Source: Quillaja saponaria
Taxonomy: Eukaryota > Streptophyta > Magnoliopsida > Fabales > Quillajaceae
Reading direction: 5' to 3'
NCBI GenBank assembly: GCA_029379385.1
Contig: CM055609.1
Location: 7,812,001-7,876,000 of the forward strand
DNA: 64,000 nt
Below, piece after piece: positions 58,900 through 64,000 of the stretch. Below the pieces are notes generated by a model. The model worked only from the letters and a program-made list of their open reading frames with translations, was not told where the DNA came from and did not search any database. Positions within the stretch are counted from its first letter, which is position 1; every line of letters starts with the position of its first letter. The position numbers were made by a program, and so were the translations under genes.

Positions 58900-61800
58900 A
58901 TGCTCAGATTTCTTCAACTATGGATGTTCATCTTCTGCTTGGCTTTTACTTCTTCTTTTGCTCGACCAGGTGAGCTTCTTTTTCTGTACTCTTTTTCTCT
59001 CTCCCTCTTTCGCTTGGTTGCTCGTTGAATTCAGTGGAATTTGAGATGAAGTATTTGAATTAGGATCGTAGAATTTTGTTTGAATGCCATTTTTATTCGA
59101 TTCTGTTAAAGAGATATAAATGAGTCTATGATTTGCTATGGATTCGATGCTTAATTTTGATTTTCCGTTTTTTGTTTGCTACCTGCATGGTTTCGAGTGT
59201 GGTCAGGAGTGGATCTTATCCTGGAATTTTTTTTTCTTTTCCAGGTGTTATTAGTGCATAAAAAATATAATGCATAAGCAGAATTGGAATTGAATGTAGT
59301 TTGGCATTGGAGAAAGAAAAACAAATTACAGTATTCGAGAATATATGATTATTATTCTTTTCAGATTAATAATGAGGACCTATTGAAAGTGGAAATTTAG
59401 TTTAATTAACTTGGTTGATAGAAGTATTTGTTTTAGTTGAGTATTTGAGTTGAAATTGCAATCTTGGGTAAATGGAGATATTAATTTTTGAGTTACATTA
59501 CAAAGAAGCTAACCAGGACCTTTAGTTTTTGAGTTAACCCGTCAATTGCCTAGTCGAAAATGACTTTATCCTCTTGCAAAGACGGGGACCTTTTGCCCCC
59601 CACCCCACCCAAGTGTATATGATTGGCAGGGGAACATATCTTCAATTTGGCTGTCCAATTCAGTAGTGTAATAATGCAATCTGTTGAACATGCTTATTGA
59701 ATTCTATTTGCGGAAAGGATGTCTTTAGATAGTGATGGCTGGTTATTTTTGAATATGACCAGGAAGGAGCCACAATGAATGGTAGGCCAAGCTGGATGAT
59801 GAAAAGATATTGCTAGAATTTATGGGCTTTAGAAATGTTTATTCTTTTCTCAATCTGATTTCTAAATTCTAAAACTTTGATTTTACTGCAGCACCATTCG
59901 CCATGCGCATAAGCTGTGGGGCTCGTCAAAATGTTCATACAAAACCAACCAATACCCTTTGGTATAAGGACTTTGCATATACAGGAGGGATACCCGCTAA
60001 TGCTACTCCTTCAAGTTTTATCACTCCTCCATTAAAAACTCTTCGTTATTTCCCCTTGTCTGAAGGTCCTGAAAATTGCTACAACATTAACAGAGTGCCA
60101 AAGGGACACTATTCAGTCAGGATCTTCTTTGGATTGGTTGCACATCCTGATACAAACAATGAACCTCTATTTGATATCTCTGTTGAAGGCACTCAAATAT
60201 ATTCTTTGAAATCCGGTTGGACCAGTCATGATGATCAAGCATTTACTGAGGTCCTTGTGTTTCTGACAGATGGTTCTGCCTCTCTCTGTTTTCATAGCAC
60301 TGGTCATGGAGATCCGGCTATCGTTTCGATTGAGATTCTTCAAATTGATGATAGAGCCTATTATTTTGGCCCGCAGTGGGGACATGGAGTGATGCTCAGG
60401 ACAGCCAAAAGATTGAGCTGTGGTACTGGGCAGGCAAGGTTTGGTGTAGATTACAATGGGTACCCCTGGGGTGGAGACAGATTTTGGAGTTTCAGTAGAA
60501 CCTTTGATCAAAATTCTGATCGACCTAGATCTACTGAAAGTAGCATTAAACAGGCTGCTGCTTCGCCAAACTTCTATCCAGAAGCACTTTATCGGACAGC
60601 ACTTATTAGTACTGATAGTCAGCCTGATTTGACATATACACTGGATGTGGATCCCAATAGAAACTATTCTATTTGGTTACATTTTGCTGAAATTGATAGT
60701 TCAGTTACTGGTGTAGGGCAAAGAGTGTTCAACATAGTAATAAATGGTGATACTGCATTTGAAGATGTAGACATTATCAAATTGAGTGGGAGTCGTTATG
60801 CTGCTCTCGTGCTTAACACAACTGTTACTGTTAATGGAAGGACATTGACAATAACCTTGCAACCTAAAGAAGGTAGTCATGCCATAGTCAATGCTATTGA
60901 GGTCTTCGAAGTTATTACAGCTGAGTTCAAAACTTTGCCGGAGGAAGGTACACATGTGAAACCCACTCGTTACACATTAACTTTCTTTCCTTAAGACAAT
61001 ATATCATCACAATATTATGTTCTTATCAATGAGCCCAACTGTGTATGAGTGTAAGTATCTAGTAACATATAAGAGCAAGTTGCAGGCTATAGTTATATGT
61101 TGTCACTTTATTGCATGAGCTTTTCTTTATATTTCTTTATGAATATAATAAATTGATAATTGTTGTGTTACTCTAGTTAGGGTCTTACAGACATTGAAGA
61201 CAACATTGGCTCTTCCTCTTAGACTTGGGTGGAACGGTGATCCATGTGTTCCACCACAACATCCTTGGAGTGGAGCTGATTGCCAACTTGACAGAACTAG
61301 CGGCAAATGGGTCATTGATGGACTGTACTTCCTCAATCTTTGCCCTCATGTTACCCTTTATGTTTTTACTCTAGTTTGCTTTATTACATCCATCACTACC
61401 ATTCTCATTTCATTTTACTTCTATTGATTTTTCTACTGCATGGAACTAAATGGTGAAAGTATTGAACAGTTTTCCCTTCTATTTTCCTTGTGTTCCCTAA
61501 ATTCTAGTTTTTCCTTCATAAGAGATTGGACATTTAAGAGAAGGGAAAGGGTTCCCTCCTCTTATTAAATTATTCAAATGTTTATGTTTCCGAAATGCAC
61601 ACACAGGCTTATATTTCAAAAAGTATTTTAAGTTTATGTAACATAAACATCTGATTTGACTACACTCTCCTGGAGAAAGTTGTCTTCTAATTCTAATAAT
61701 CTATGAAGTTGTCTTGATTCAACTTTATTAGTTTTATCATGAAATTCTTGTGAAAATGACTCCTATCTCTGAGCAAATGGCATTGCTTTGTTGTAGAATG

Positions 61801-62685
61801 AAGCTTTTATATGTTGTAAGCATTGTGGATATTATAAGACTTACTGAATTAAGAAGGTTATTTGCTTTCTTCTCTAGGCAGGCGTTTGCTATGTTTTTTG
61901 TCATACACAATCAAAGTATTTCTCCTGCTCTACTCCATGTTATCTGTGTTGACATTGAAAATAGGTTCATATGCCTTAACATGGTGATCTATGATGCCCT
62001 AATGTGGTTGAATTGATTAGATTACTTTTCTTTACTATTTTTTCCCATTTGACATTATTATTATTAGAACCCATTTGGCATTATTTGGATTCTGCACTTC
62101 GGCATTCTAGCTTCATATGCCTGTGCCATATATGATACTAAATAAAGGGTTCACGAGTACACATTTTCTCATTGTTACAATTGTAATTGTTGTCTACATA
62201 ATATTGCATAGACCTTTCCTTCTCGAAACCCACATCGACTTGTTTGCAATTGAACCGCGAACTTAAAATTTGAAACTCATGGGACTTACCAAGAACCATT
62301 TGACATTATTATTTTTAGAACCCATTTGGCATTATTTGGATTCTGCACTTCAGCATTCCAGCTTCACATGCCAGTGCCATAAATGATACTAAATAAAGGG
62401 TTCATGAGTATGCATTTTCTCATTCATATAAATTTTGTTGTTGTTACAATTGTAATTGTTGTCTACATAATAGTGCATAAACCTTTCCTTCTCTAAACCC
62501 ACATCGACTTGTTTGCAATTGAACTGCAAACTTAAAATTTGAAACTCATGGGACTTACCAAGAACTGGTGCCACCAGGCTACAAGACCATTGGCTTTGTG
62601 CATCTGACCTCGTATCCAAGAGAGAGAGGCGAAAAGCTTTTGTTTTTGAAGATGTACATATTCATAATAAGTGGATTTAGGATAT

Positions 62686-62716
<31 letters not shown>

Positions 62717-64000
62717 GCTCAAATATAAATTGTCATTTGTGTTGGTATGTCTTATTATTTGTTCTTAATCTGTTTATGGACAGTGGTCTGGACAATCAAG
62801 GTCTGAGGGGTTTCTTGCCAAATGACATATCCAGACTTCATCATCTTCAGAGCATGTAAGTTCCCCTTGGTATATTATCAAAAGGATATTGCTGGGATAG
62901 ATCCTCAGCTAGACCGGCCCTTGATAACGGCCATCTATTTGATGATCACTTTGTTACTTTTCTTTATATATATTTTATTCTACTGCACAAGATATTCAAC
63001 CAGCCAGAATTTAGGAAAAGTTTAATGTTCATTCACTTGTTTCTTATTCTGTCTAACTTGTGAACCTCAGAAACTTAAGTGGAAACAGCATTCATGGGGT
63101 CATTCCATCTTCACTTGGAACAATAACTAGCTTACAAGTACTGTAAGTTCAACCTATATATGCTCGTCTTGTATTTCTATTTCTTTTATGCTGTTGGTTG
63201 TTCATTATTTGAATAACAAGTTTCTTCATTAGACATGATACTGTATGGAAGGTTCTGATCTGCCAATGAATATATTAGGAACTTTTACATGGCAACCGTT
63301 GTTTGACATCTCACTTTTTTCTGTAAATGGTTTGCTAGTAACTGGTTCTTTCTGTACTTTCTTCTACCAAGTTGGCAAGCTGCTTCATCAGTTGACATGA
63401 GTGTTGCTTCTTTACCCATGCCATCAAAATTATGCCAATTACTAATTTCCTATTGTACAGCATACTCAAAGCATGTTTATTATTAGTCTAAAAAGTGAAT
63501 GTTAAATGATTTTATACTTCAATTAAGTGGCACTGCATCACCCTGATTTGTGCTATGATACTCAAATGACTAAACTAGGTTTGATACACATTATTAGTGA
63601 TCTTAGGACGTCATCTAGATAGTTGATAGACATACTCCTAATGCACTGAGGCTACTTAAAACCACAGCTGACTGGACTTTGTAGGCTGTGATACAACCCA
63701 TATAAATGTGTTTCTGAGGCAATTTAAATGATAAATAGTTCCATACTGGATGGATTTCTCTTGGCATTGGGTATTATGTCCAATTAATATCTGAATGTGT
63801 ACGGTTTTCATGTACCCACATGCAGGGATTTGTCCTACAATTTTTTCAACGGTTCAATCCCAGAAAACCTTGGACAGGTTGACATCATTATTACGACTGT
63901 AAGATGTTTCAAGCATTTGAGTAATCCTTAAGAGTTAACATGAGAAAAAGGACACTGAATCAAGCTATCTTAATGCAGGGACCTAAATGGAAACTCTTTG
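58900..64000 (+). CDS. RLP4: RLP4-type malectin-LRR receptor-like protein, 3' end beyond the window
   Basis: Predicted secreted or plasma-membrane receptor-like protein without a kinase. Exons: 58900-58969 (signal peptide, residues 1-21), 59892-60947, 61177-61324, 62784-62855, 63071-63142, 63826-63898, 63979 onward (cut by the window edge). Phases agree throughout except at one site. The large second exon encodes a malectin-like carbohydrate-binding region (APFAMRISCGARQNV to EVITAEFKTL). Exon 3 gives the LRR cap (LGWNGDPCVPPQHPWSGADC), and exons 4-7 give leucine-rich repeats, roughly one per exon (GLRGFLPNDISRLHHLQS, SGNSIHGVIPSSLGTITSLQ, SYNFFNGSIPENLGQ). In exon 6 one surplus base at 63877-63878 shifts LGQ away from LTSLLRL. 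The transmembrane segment and short tail expected of RLP4 lie outside. In Arabidopsis RLP4 (At1g28340) neighbours DRM1. Confidence 0.92.
62045..62564. repeat. Direct tandem duplication in RLP4 intron 3
   Basis: Copy 1 (62045-62295) and copy 2 (62296-62564) are nearly identical head to tail, both running from CCATTTGACATTATTA to GGGACTTACCAAGAA. Copy 2 has an extra block of about 18 bases near 62428. Differences are scattered substitutions. Just right of copy 2 the minus strand has TAGCCTGGTGG, resembling a polymerase III box A, so the unit may derive from a SINE; no convincing box B was seen. Confidence 0.85.
62682..62715. repeat. TA microsatellite
   Basis: Alternating TA with one AAA interruption, in RLP4 intron 3, just upstream of the exon 4 acceptor. 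Confidence 0.85.

Noticed and set aside
62571..62581. Possible SINE or tRNA gene on the minus strand
   Set aside because: Box A-like word only; no acceptable box B or cloverleaf, so not called as an RNA gene.
1..64000. CRISPR arrays, operons, tRNA or rRNA genes
   Set aside because: Nothing of the kind seen; the sequence is plant nuclear DNA with spliced genes.

Overview
This is an AT-rich plant nuclear window. It has GT-AG introns, long spaced intergenic DNA, plant-only families (Dof, SBP-box, DRM1, FRIGIDA-ESSENTIAL 1, RLP4) and plant-type transposon debris. The proteins read as core eudicot. The tidy exon structures and a repeat rich in CCGG/GGTCAACC words inside a DEG15 intron lean weakly towards a woody rosid, possibly Malpighiales. 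No species can be named from the sequence alone.

Layout, left to right: a Dof zinc-finger gene (2.7-3.5 kb, +); a second, two-exon Dof gene (10.1-11.4 kb, -); an SPL3/4/5-type SBP-box gene with a miR156/157 site in its 3' UTR (18.1-19.0 kb, +); a broken, 5'-truncated BAC1 mitochondrial carrier (19.9-21.1 kb, -); the peroxisomal protease DEG15 (23.4-30.9 kb, -, 13 exons, C-terminal SKL); the Polycomb E3 ligase RING1 (32.7-38.8 kb, +, 10 exons), divergent from DEG15; the dormancy/auxin-associated gene DRM1 (40.0-40.5 kb, -); a conserved gene of unknown function (42.7-43.2 kb, +); a decayed LINE fragment (44.0-44.8 kb); the CCCH protein FES1 (45.7-51.8 kb, -); a gene-poor 7 kb with an LTR-like remnant; and the malectin-LRR receptor-like protein RLP4 (58.9 kb to the right edge, +, incomplete).

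The genes do not form a pathway, but their order is informative. From memory of Arabidopsis, At1g28310/20/30/40 are DOF1.4, DEG15, DRM1 and RLP4, and At2g33810/20/30/35 are SPL3, BAC1, a DRM1 paralogue and FES1. This single window interleaves both sets, as expected of an ancestral block that was duplicated and fractionated in Arabidopsis. Several genes bear on flowering and growth phase (SPL3, FES1, RING1, DRM1).

Five otherwise convincing genes (first Dof, RING1, DRM1, FES1, RLP4) each contain one apparent frameshift that a single surplus base would explain. So many in adjacent conserved genes is more easily explained by consensus indel errors than by biology. The BAC1 copy differs: it also lacks its 5' exons, so it is probably a real pseudogene.
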